From NCBI GenBank assembly GCA_030562195.1, contig JAUJPP010000011.1, positions 6,324,001-6,388,000 of the forward strand: DNA of 64,000 bases, in the 5' to 3' direction. This DNA comes from Nipponacmea schrenckii. Its lineage: Eukaryota > Mollusca > Gastropoda > Lottiidae. Shown here piece by piece: positions 50,501 to 60,264 of this stretch (positions within the stretch are counted from its first letter, which is position 1; each line of letters opens with the position of its first letter). Position numbers and translations under genes: made by a program. A model generated the notes under the pieces. That model worked only from the letters and a program-made list of their open reading frames with translations, was not told the DNA's origin and did not search any database.

Positions 50501-53500
50501 TACTATAGTAGAAATGTAAAGATACAGATCAGTTATAGTGATCATCAATTATTACAAATTTCTATTACTATTACATTCAGATGTACTAGATCTTTTTCAT
50601 TATAACTCTGTTAGAGGAAGCTAGTTATAATAACTTTGTGTAAGAGGAAGGTGTAATCTAGTTAGTTATATTATAATAACCTTGTGTTAGATCAAGCTGT
50701 AGTCTAGCTAGTTATATTATAATAATCTTGTGTTAGAGGAAGCTGTAGTCTAGCTAGTTATATTATAATAACCTTGTGTTAGAGGAAGCTGTAGTCTAGC
50801 TAGTTATATTATAATAACCTTGTGTTAGAGGAAGCTGTAGTCTAGCTAGTTATATTATAATAACCTTGTGTTAGATCAAGCTGTAGTCTAGCTAGTTATA
50901 TTATAATAACCTTGTGTTAGATCAAGCTGTAGTCTAGCTAGTTATATTATAATAACCTTGTGTTAGAGGAAGCTGTAGTCTAGCTAGTTATATTATAATA
51001 ACCTTGTGTTAGATATAGCTGTAGTCTAGCTAGTTATATTATAATAACCTTGTGTTAGAGGAAGCTGTAGTCTAGCTAGTTATATTATAATAACCTTGTG
51101 TTAGAGGAAGCTGTAGTCTAGCTAGTTATATTGATAATAACCTTGTGTTAGAGGAAGCTGTAGTCTAGCTAGTTATATTATAATAACCTTGTGTTAGATG
51201 AAGCTGTAGTCTAGCTAGTTATATTATAATAACCTTGTGTTAGAGGAAGCTGTAGTCTAGCTAGTTATATTATAATAAACTTGTGTTAGAGGAAGCTGTA
51301 GTCTAGCTAGTTATATTATAATAACCTTGTGTTAGAGGAAGCTGTAGTCTAGCTAGTTATATTATAATAACCTTGTGTTAGAGAGAAACTGTAGTCTAGC
51401 TAGTTATATTATAATAACCTTGTGTTAGAGGAAGCTGTAGTCTAGCTAGTTATTATAACCTTGTGTTAGATATAGCTGTAGTCTAGCTAGTTATATTATA
51501 ATAACCTTGTGTTAGATATAGCTGTAGTCTAGCTAGTTATATTATAATAACCTTGTGTTAGAGGAAGCTGTAGTCTAGCTAGTTATAATAAACTTGTGTT
51601 AGAGGAAGCTGTAGTCTAGCTAGTTATATTATAATAACCTTGTGTTAGAGGAAGCTGTAGTCTAGCTAGTTATATTATAATAACCTTGTGTTAGATCAAG
51701 CTGTAGTCTAGCTAGTAATATTATAATAACCTTGTGTTAGAGGAAGCTGTAGTCTAGCTAGTTATTATATTTGTAGTTTTATTGCTGTTTCATGTGCCAA
51801 TATCCTATATTTTGATAACAGAATATAATGTTAATATTTACAGGGAAATCTCCAGAAATCTGATGACCAGAAAGCTGAGTTAGAACGACAGTTACAGAAG
51901 TTAAAATATGAGGCTCAGGCAAAATCTCAACTACTAGATGATACTCAAGATATGTTAAGGTAAGGATGTGAAAACACATTCAGCTTCAGTTACAATCTCA
52001 ATTGTGGTTCTGGTCTTTAAAGAAAAACTTAATAAGATTATTCAGCTGCTATCATAAATTCTCAATAGAAGCCTGAAACCTTAAGGTAGTAACTGTATTG
52101 TATAAAATTGCCCCATTTGACGTCTTTGTGTGCTAAAATGATTACAATAGAAATTCATTCAGCTGTTGAATGATACCTTCAAATTGATGTTGCCTTCATA
52201 GATTTCTAAGAAAGCATACATATAACAAATTTTCTATTCTTTTCCTTTAATAGAAAATGTAATTTTCATTTTGAGCCGTATTCAAAACGAGGCCTAACCG
52301 TAAGTGTGTCCAGTACACATTCAAAGATTAAAAACTGTCCAGTTGGTTGTAGTGACCTAAAATTGATTTATTTCAGTAAAACACAGGAAGAGTTGAGAGA
52401 GACTAGACTAGAAGCAGATGAATTAAGACTAACATTAGATGACCGACAGAAAGAAATAGAAAACAGAGCCAAACAGGTCAGTTGATTACTTAGTTAGGTT
52501 GTAAGGCTGTAGTATTTTAGGTTGTAAGGTTATAAGCTTGAAGGTTGTAAGGTTATGTTGTAAGGTTGTAAGGTTATAAGCTTGAAGGTTGTAAGGTTAT
52601 AAGCTTGTAGGTTGTAGTGTTGTAGGTTTAAGGATGGGAGGTTGTGAGGTGGCACCATGTATGTAAGCTGATACTTAAATTAATGTCTTGTTTCATATAC
52701 ATTTATCTTAACATCAACCCCCCTATCAATAATATTCAGCTTGGTGGGCTCTGATAGGATTGACTATTACATAAGTTTTTATATTTTCCAGTTAAGCTCA
52801 TTAGATCAGACAATAAAAGAAACACACAGTGAAATGGAGAGTAGAATGGGAAAATTAACAGCAACTTTAAAACAATATGAAACTGAGATACAAGAGAGAA
52901 CCCAACAGGTATTGTAGTCTGTAGTAATACTGAGTTATCTCCCCTGCCCATCTTCAACTTCCATTTGAAATGGTTAAATTTGCAACTATATTGTTGAGTA
53001 CAAGTAATTGTATAGAACAGTGAGAGCAAACACAAGAAGTTTGTAACTTCCTGTTTCGTCAGCAGTGAATTATACATGCATCAACATGGATACTAAATGC
53101 CAGCAAATATAATAAACAGACTTTCAATTGTCTGGTTGTCTCAGCAGTTATTAAGGTGCCTTACAGTGTCTGGTTTGGTCCAATATTAATTGATTTTTAG
53201 ACTGATGATGCATAATGTATTATTGTTATCTTCTTAAAGCAGTACTTGTACCTTATTCTTTCAAACTATTTTAAAGGGATTTTGAAGGGAACTAACTAAC
53301 ATGTGGGTTTTAACACCTCCTTGACCTCTACTGTTGAATTGCACAATGATGTTTTAGCATTGATTTACCAGACACTTTTATTCTCAAACTGAATGGAATC
53401 GGTGCTGGCTCACTTTTTTTTTAAATTTCGAATATATTTTTATTGTGGCTTTTTTAAATTTGGTAAATGTGGGATGCATACGTATGTAACTATAGTCAAT

Positions 53501-56500
53501 ATTGAACACAAATATAAGCCGTAGGACGAGTGTATTCTAACGCCTATTATCCCTTTAAATTCAGTTTATTATTCCAATCAGATGATTGTATTTCAGATGA
53601 TTGTATTTCAGATGATTGTATTTCTTAAAATCTGGATTATATTTATGTTATTGAAATAAAGTTTGAGATTAGAAAATGAGATAGATCGTTGGCTCTATAC
53701 CTAACCTTCTTGATTGTTGTAATTTCTAGATTGCTGATCTAGATGATACACTCCAACAGACACGACAACAACTACAAGAGACTGGCTTAAATTGGAAACA
53801 GGCTGATCAGCTAGCACAACGCCAACAGTTAGAATTACAGGCAAAGACTGCCAAACTTACAGAAATACAGAAGGTTGGTTCTGGTACAACTAAGTTGTGA
53901 TATTTGTTTATTCTATCAGTCACTAGTAGGTGTCTGAGCAAGTTAGACACTTGCTAGAAAACTTTGTCGTCCCGGGTTACAATGATAACAGATCAACTAT
54001 AGTTTTTGTTTTATAGTTTAGTTAACATAAATAACATAGAAATATAGACAGGCTTTTATCTCTTGATCTGTAAAAAGCAGATTTGATATTAAATTATTTA
54101 AGATTTTCATGGTCAAGCAATAATTTTTATATTTTAAGTTAAGTGAGCGACAGAAACATAAATTAGTTGAAGAGAAAGAAGAGAATATAGATATTACACA
54201 GGAACTCAGATTAACACGGTAAATAAACAATTCTCTCTTTTAATTTCTTATTAATTTTTAAAGGAGCCCAGGCTTTATTTGCTTCGGACAATCATCCGAC
54301 AGCCTCAAACACATGAAATCTTTTGGTTAGCTTATCAGAAATAGTTTACAGGGCTTACCTTTGAAATTTGAGCCTTCAAATCCATGTGTATCCATAATTA
54401 TCCGTGTTTGAAAAATCATAATGTCCTAAGAAATTACGAACGTCCCGCCATATTGGAAAACGGTTCGTCTTGATAATCAAAGAGTTATCCTTCCCGTCGT
54501 GCAATAGCGGTCATCTATATGACAGACTACAACGCATTTTTCAATTGTAGACTTTGTCAACAGGACACACAATTTTCAGACTGACTGGAGACCAGCCGTG
54601 TACAGCACGGAAAAAAAATGAAAAGTGAAATTTTTTGTTTGAGGTATATTTCAAGGTATTTTGCGATTTTCTTAGAGCTTGAGTATTTCTGAGGACTGTT
54701 TAAATGTAACAAAGGCCCAAAACGACCCATAAAAATCAAGCCTGGGCCTCTTTAATTTCTTATCTTTCTAAACAGCCATCTGTTTGACCAATTGTACTAA
54801 AGAACAGGAATATTAATCATAGTCTTAAGTGACTCTTCATAGCTCACTGTTCATGTCAACTTGCTTGATCATGATTCCTGTATGTGAATTGAAACGTTGC
54901 TTAAATTAAAAAAGAAAAAGAAACATTTATATTTTACAAGGATAACTACTTAGGTTCACAAGTCCGCTGTGACAGGGATCCTTTCTACCAGCTGGTCCTT
55001 GGCCAAACCTCTTGGCATTGATGTTAGAGAGGAGTAGTATATCCATAATAGTGTTCTTATTTATCTAACCTTCAAATTCATGTGTATACAGAATAATCTG
55101 AAGAAAGTTAGACCATCTTTATTTTAGAGAGCAACTTCAACAACAGCACAGTGAACTTATGTCAACTAGGCGTGACCTGGCTCAGTCTCATCGTGAGGTG
55201 GAAAGGTTAACCAGGGAACTAGAAGATTTTCATTCTCTATCACAAGTAAGTTTGGTCACAATGTTACTGGTATTATCATATTAAGCTTTCAGTTTTATAT
55301 TTATTGATGCATGCCAAAGGGAATGATGAATTGGAGTAGAAAGAGAGCTAAGAATGAGATATGGTTAATTGCCCTGGGCCTGCCTCTGTTTACTAGTTAG
55401 TTATCCCCTTCAAATCTTGCGGTCTAATCGAGTAAGAATAACTGATTTCACAGACTCATATCTGGGTAGAGGACCTAGGTTATATATAGTAACGATGGTA
55501 TGTTCCAGTGTAGACAAGATTGTCAGGGTAACTAAAGATGGAGAGTTTTTGTGTAAATAAAACAGGTGTTGACTAGAATTCAGCTCTAAGGATAGTCAAT
55601 ATAATTTTTACTAAAATATTTTTTCTATCAGAGTAAAGAGACTGATACTGTGAGACTAGCTGAGGAACTTGGTACAGCTAGAGCTCGGGAAGCAAAGGCT
55701 GAGGCACGACTTACAGCTGAGGTTCAACAACTAGAGAAAGATTTAGATGAAGCCAGAATACTACTAGAAAAAGAGGTTCGTGATACTGATAATATCTTAT
55801 TCGTGCCTCGTTTTGAACACAACGAATGCAAGGCTTATTATGCCTCCTATTCAATGAAGGAGTGGCCTATTTGACGTCACTGAAAACCTGATCAACAGCG
55901 AGAAAGTGGGCTTGAAACTGACCTGTGTAAGGATAAAATAGCTTTATCATTCCTGATTTTACTGATGTAACATTTGATAAAGTTTGAGATAATAGTAATT
56001 TTATATGGTGAAACAACCTTTTTATGATTGCATTATGAGCCTTGTCTTGAAATACATGATACGTGAATAATGTCTATACAGAACCCTTAGTTTTAAAATT
56101 TTAAACATTTCAATACAACAGTCTTATGAAGAAAGGATATGCTAACTCTTCTTGAAAATGCAGTGTTGAAAGATTTTAATCAACTATTGAAAAGAAATAA
56201 GTTTGTCAGATATTTAGATTACAGAGTGTTCACATTAAAGATCTTCCAACAGATATAAATCAACAAAAGTAGGCCTGCACTTGTCATCTTTTCACAAAAA
56301 AGAAAATAGATTATAAATCTACATTTCATTTCAATTTTTTATTATTTTAGACCAATAAGTGCAAGGAGAGTGAGAAAGTAATAAAGTCGCTGAAGAATGA
56401 ATTACAGAATGAGATGGAGAGAAAGATAAAAGAAATAAATGAATTAGAAGAGGGGTATAAAGATCAACTGTTAAAATCTCACGATGAATTGGATTGTTTA

Positions 56501-59136
56501 CAGAATGAGTTGTTGACACGGAAACAGATAATTGATGTAGCCAATGAAACACTAGTTATTAAGGTAAGTTGTTGACATGGAAACAGATAATTGATGTAGC
56601 CAATGAAACACTAGTTATTAAGGTAAGTTGTTGACATGGAAACAGATAATTGATGTAGCCAATGAAACACTAGTTATTAAGGTAAGTTGTTGACACGGAA
56701 ACAGATAATTGATGTAGCCAATGAAACACTAGTTATTAAGGTAAGTTGTTGACATGGAAACAGATAATTGATGTAGCCAATGAAACACTAGTTATTAAGG
56801 TAAGTTGTTGACACGGAAACAGATAATTGATGTAGCCAATGAAACACTAGTTATTAAGGTAAGTTGTTGACATGGAAACAGATAATTGATGTAGCCAATG
56901 AAACTACTAGTTATTAAGGTAAGTTGTTGACACAGAAACAGATAATTGATGTAGCAATGAAACACTAGTTATTAAGGTAAGTTGTTGACATGGAAACAGT
57001 TAAAATAATTGATGTAGCCAATGAAACAATAGGCCTACTTATTAAGGTAAGTTGTTGACATGGAAACAGATAATTGATGTAGCCAATGAAACACTAGTTA
57101 TTAAGGTAGACTGTTTGATACCTGTGTGCTTTAGCCTGTACAAGTTAAGGACCCCCTGACAGTTCAGAATTGAACAAGAACAGACTAATGTTGTATCTTG
57201 GTAAATTTCATTCATTTCTCTACATGGTGTTGCCTGTCTTCATTAGCCCAAATGCATGCAGAAAGATAGAATGTAAGAAAAAACATATAACTTTTGTAAA
57301 TTGGGAGATATTATATTTTTTCAAAATGTTTGTATTTTGTTTTTATTTGTATTATTTTTAGGAATCAGAAATAGTTCGACTTCAAACCAAGGTTTCAGGT
57401 TATGAACGGGCTGCCATGTCAGTTGTTCAAACTAAAGAATCAAAACAAATTCAACATCATCAATCTTTTAAATCTAGCGGACATCAGTCTCAAGGACAGT
57501 CAACTCATCATTATAGACAACCAGTAGCGCACCCTAGTAGTCACTCTCAACCAATCAGCAATCAGCCAGAATCCAGAACTCTTCCATCACATCAACAAAC
57601 AGCATTTCATTCCAGCGACTATAGTCAAATTAGTCAGCTTCAAAATGACTCCATAAACAGCATTCCTGAGAAATTAACCAATCAAAATAGCCAGTCTAGT
57701 AATGATATGCGCAATAGAAATGAAGAAATTGGACATCACAGTGGACAAAATGGCCACCATATTGGACAAAATGGCCACCATATTGGACAAAATGGTCGCC
57801 ATGACAATAAACAAAATGGCCATCATGTAAACCCTGAAATAAACAATCGTGTGCTACCACCGCCACAGTATTATATTGAAGGCTTAAGTGAAATTTCTGG
57901 AGAAAATATTTTACCTCCTTATGTCTTGTCAAGTCGTGAAAATAAAAAACCCACAGTCATTAGTGAATCAATGAATGAGCCAATGAGATTGTCTGATTTA
58001 AGTCACATGATGGATGAATCCACCAATGATCAGGTAGAAGATGTATTCAGAATGAGCAATCCATCCAGACGTCTGTCAGAGGTTGGAGATTTTCCAGTTT
58101 TACAATACGGTGAGTAGCAATATTAAAAAATATGTAACCCCCCAGTTTTCAATTAAGTTTTGAATTCTGGTGTTGTGAACCCCACTAATAATGCTATGGC
58201 TCCTACTCGGCCTTATATTCTCTTATACTCCTTTGAACATCAATGTGCCTGTCGTATATTATTTTTGAGATGTGTTTTGTAGATCCAGTAACAGCAATAG
58301 ATTCGTATGAAGAATCTGAAGTTGATGTTACACTTAGTCCTGAAAATGGGTAGGTTTTAAGTTTAAAGTTCTAAACATTCTGGATTAATGGAATTACTGA
58401 TTCAACTGAATTATGTTCATAAGAACAGGTTCAAGAATATGTTGCCTTAGAATGGAAAGGAATAGAAGATTAACTAAAGAGTATTAAAAATCCTTGTCTC
58501 TATCGTGTTCACAAGCCAATTTTGATGCTTTTGACTAAGTCAGAGCAATTACTCAAAAACTGTTCATTGATAAATTGTCCACATCAAACATGTTCAAGAT
58601 CTTATCATTATATATCACAGCAAGTTTCATTCAAATTCGATGAAAACTGTAGTCTCTTTCAAATATGGACAGACAGATTGAGACCTATTCATGTTATTGA
58701 TTAATATCTCTTAAATAACTATTTATTAAATGAACACAGGAATAAATTATGATATAACACACTTCTTTAATAAAAAAGTTCATAATGACATGTGTTAAAT
58801 TGTGTTGAAACAATATTTACCTTGTTATTAAAGAAGTGTTTGATGAACCTTGTTATTAAAGAAGTGTTTGATTAACCTTGTTATTAAAGAAGTTTTTGAT
58901 GAACCTTGTTATTAAAGAAGTGAGTTCTGAACCTTGTTGTTAAAAAAGTGAGTTATACCGTAATATTGCTTTTGTATATGCTATATAATAAGTATTGTTA
59001 TAACTATTCAAGGTATGATGAAATCCGAGAAAGATTGAGGTGTAATGCCTTACGACAACAGATGATAGAACACGAGTTGAAGATGCTGGCAACCGAAGAG
59101 GATATAGAAATAACTACTGCTGATTTTAATAATTAA
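38514..59136 (+). CDS. CCDC18: Coiled-coil domain-containing protein 18 (CCDC18), 30 coding exons, about 1,650 aa
   Basis: Exons: 38514-38659, 39022-39262, 39629-39805, 40133-40242, 40539-40667, 40787-40883, 41220-41341, 41951-42054, 43094-43263, 43859-44031, 44252-44388, 45520-45740, 46170-46421, 47250-47384, 47795-47989, 49009-49176, 49460-49602, 49823-49986, 50322-50419, 51844-51959, 52377-52476, 52792-52908, 53730-53873, 54139-54218, 55128-55245, 55632-55775, 56351-56563, 57362-58109, 58283-58349, 59013-59136. All are GT-AG and in phase; total 4,953 nt. The protein is almost continuous coiled coil, without membrane segments, up to about residue 1340. A His/Gln/Ser-rich tail and a short conserved-looking C-terminus follow. 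Orthology rests on segments shared with human CCDC18 in the same order: QELRLTREQ, REVERLTRELED, LAEELGTAR, VANETLVIKESE. Human CCDC18 is about 1,454 aa; vertebrate CCDC18 has been linked to centrosomes/centriolar satellites, but its function is poorly known. The start ATG (38514) follows a 5' UTR acceptor at 38491; the ATG at 38506 is out of frame and stops quickly. Confidence 0.9.
41531..41651 (-). mobile_element. Truncated hAT-like element end in CCDC18 intron
   Basis: acctatacttgatttccgg ... ggtcattttggcaagactg ... gccaaatcaacagccctgg follows, with substitutions, the reverse complement of the left 100 bp of the element at 9397-10436. It includes the T-rich stretch inside the end. Only this terminus remains. 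Confidence 0.7.
42317..42955. repeat. 58-bp minisatellite in the intron after coding exon 8
   Basis: About 11 copies of gactgaaatagatcagttgt, ctgaagatctctacttgact, aacttcagtagagacaca, with substitutions. Single-unit relatives occur near 44150. Confidence 0.92.
43650..43745 (+). pseudogene. Decayed duplicate of CCDC18 coding exon 10
   Basis: ctattctggtacctacga, atggactttt and tttatcatcaatctctt align in order with the start of the true exon at 43859 (ttattctggtaccaacga, agtggactct, gttatcatcaaccatct). The copy lies about 200 bp upstream of the true exon, carries indels and lacks an open frame, so it is a relic of a tandem exon duplication. Confidence 0.65.
44400..45112. repeat. About 22-bp minisatellite in the intron after coding exon 11
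   Basis: About 32 copies of tatcctgactatcatcaagt plus ta (or catctagtta). The array begins only about 10 bp after the splice donor. Decay is strongest near 44900-44990. Confidence 0.94.
46430..46645. repeat. TTTA/TTAT low-complexity tract
   Basis: About 215 bp of almost pure attt/tatt repeats, starting about 10 bp after the splice donor at 46422. Confidence 0.9.
48243..48940. repeat. 23-bp minisatellite whose unit carries a CAGGTAA donor-like motif
   Basis: About 30 copies of gtttcattacacatacaggt plus aac/aat. Each intact copy holds ACAG|GTAA, which fits a 5' splice-site consensus, after a partly T-rich stretch. It lies in the intron between coding exons at 47989 and 49009. Copies become short and damaged after 48680. 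Confidence 0.94.
50045..50275 (+). mobile_element. Degraded SINE, plus orientation, in CCDC18 intron
   Basis: ggttcagggttcaatacc resembles a box B region. gtgcacattaaagatgttta, gactaatgccgttatcctgg and cacagcatggtgctgtg then follow the body of the SINE at 15603-15906 in the same order. Confidence 0.65.
50600..51768. repeat. About 45-bp minisatellite, about 26 copies
   Basis: Unit gttagaggaagctgtagtct, agctagttatattataataa, ccttgt. The variants ttagatcaagc and ttagatatagc recur in blocks. It occupies most of the intron before the exon at 51844. Confidence 0.95.
52495..52645. repeat. Short gttgtaaggttataagcttg repeat
   Basis: About seven degenerate copies of ggttgtaaggttataagctt, directly after the splice donor at 52477. 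Confidence 0.8.
53275..53554. mobile_element. Second TTAA MITE copy, internally deleted, opposite orientation
   Basis: The right end ttctaacgcctattatccct (53535-53554) is identical to the terminus of the element at 22163-22611. The body matches that element's reverse complement (tgttttagcattgatttacc, tctcaaactgaatggaatcg). TTAA flanks both sides (53271-53274, 53555-53558). The left end (agggat...) has lost about 170 bp relative to the other copy. Confidence 0.8.
54262..54751. mobile_element. TTAA-flanked MITE of a different family
   Basis: The left end aggagcccaggctt (54262-54275) and right end aagcctgggcctct (54738-54751) are inverted repeats, 12 of 14 matching. TTAA borders both (54258-54261, 54752-54755). 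The interior (490 bp) has no transposase. It sits in the CCDC18 intron between 54218 and 55128. Confidence 0.72.
56564..57108 (+). repeat. 59-bp tandem array made of the 3' end of a CCDC18 exon plus its splice donor
   Basis: The last 54 nt of the exon ending at 56563 (ttgttgacacggaaacagat ... ctagttattaag) followed by gtaag are repeated about nine times in the intron. GTAAGT donors recur at 56564, 56623, 56682, 56741, 56800, 56859, 56919, 56977 and about 57047, then a decayed one at 57106. Copies with gacatgg and gacacgg largely alternate in the middle, so a 118-bp dimer is also duplicated. The 54-nt part equals 18 codons in the exon's frame. Confidence 0.95.
57110..57290 (+). mobile_element. 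Degraded SINE 3' body in CCDC18 intron
   Basis: acagactaatgttgtatctt, ctacatggtgttgcctgtct and tcattagcccaaatgcatgc align in order with the SINE body (minus strand of 15603-15906). It abuts the exon-derived tandem array. Confidence 0.65.
57731..57825 (+). repeat. Coding 21-bp repeat (GQNGHHI) inside CCDC18
   Basis: In the 748-nt exon, ggacaaaatggccaccatat-type units encode GHHSGQN, GHHIGQN, GHHIGQN, GRHDNKQN, GHH. Unit length is a multiple of three, so length changes keep the reading frame. Confidence 0.9.
58755..58950. mobile_element. MITE of the acacttctttaataa family with its end amplified in tandem
   Basis: cacacttctttaataa (from about 58758) and ttattaaagaagtgt (to about 58839) are the inverted ends of a short element like 4003-4099. 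The right end then repeats as ccttgttattaaagaagtgt plus ttgatgaa, about four more times with 27-28-bp spacing, up to about 58948. Confidence 0.7.
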
Positions 59137-59470
59137 ATTCTTGACTTTTGTTAATATTGTAAAACAAGGGAGATAATTGTGTAATAAGGGAGATAAATAT
59201 TGAAGTATATTTTGATGTAAATCATGTAAAGCATTCCGTCCATTTGATATTTATTATAAAAACTTGTATAAAACATGGTGTTTGTTCACATTACTGGTCA
59301 TCATTCATTTATATCAATCAACAGAAGGTGATATGGTACTTCTTTCTTCACAAATACTAGATCCATAATGGAAAATTGTATTTACATGTAAACACAAAAG
59401 AGAGGGGAAACTTGCAACAAAATGTTATTGAAGCAGTAATTTTATTTTATTGTCAAATATTAATACAGTC
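59137..59470. other. CCDC18 3' UTR and downstream sequence
   Basis: No canonical AATAAA follows closely. An ATTAAA variant overlaps the stop codon (59132-59137). I cannot place the cleavage site. Confidence 0.35.
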
Positions 59471-59479
59471 TCACCACCA

Positions 59480-60012
59480 CAATGGCAAACTGTACTTTAG
59501 TTAACTGGTCTATTTTGGGCAAACAACCTCAATTTCAACCTGCGTATTGTTGGCAAGTGTCAACCCACCTATAGTCAACCCACCTCAATGTCAAACCATC
59601 TCAATGTTAACTTGAACCAGTATCCACACTCCCATGGTCAACTCGCCTCAATGTCAAACTGTACTAGTGTCAACCCACCTCAATGTCAAACAGTAATAAT
59701 GACAACCCACCTCTTTTCAAAACGTTTAGTGACAACCCACATCGATTTCAAACTGTACTAGTGTCAAACCAGACTACTGTACCAGTGTTCACCCACCTCA
59801 ATGTCAAACAGTTCTAGTGTCAACCGACCTCAATGTCTAACCGTACTAATGTCAACCACCTCAATGTCAAACCCTTTCCTGTGTCAACTCACCTCAATGT
59901 CAAAACCCTCTAGGGTACTAGTGTCAACAGTACTAATGTCAACCCACCTCAATGTCCAACCGGACAGCGTACTAGTGTCAACCCAACCCAAACCGAACTT
60001 GTGGCAAACTAG
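59480..60012. repeat. Degenerate caacccacctcaatgtcaaac repeat
   Basis: About 12-15 loosely spaced copies of caacccacctcaatgtcaaa, often followed by cngtactagtgt, fill the space between the two convergent genes. Period and spacing are irregular. Confidence 0.75.
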
Positions 60013-60258
60013 ACACGTTGCCCGCTGAAGTAAAATTAAACTTTTATCCAACCACCTTTTTGAACATCCATTTTGACAATGCGCAACAATCGAAATAATC
60101 CACAGTTAAATTGCCCACTGCGATTCAAAATATAAACCCATCAGTGTTCATCAATCCGCTGTCAAATTGTCTGTCATTCATAATTCACCTTACATTGTAC
60201 AGTCTCCGTCTACTGTAGTCGCCAATTTGAGCCATTCCACGTTATATCAGTATCAGTT

Positions 60259-60264
60259 TTTATT
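60259..60264 (-). other. AATAAA overlapping the stop codon of the four-transmembrane gene
   Basis: On the minus strand the stop TAA is followed directly by TAAAAA, creating AATAAA across it. If used, the 3' UTR would be only about 15-30 nt. Confidence 0.45.
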
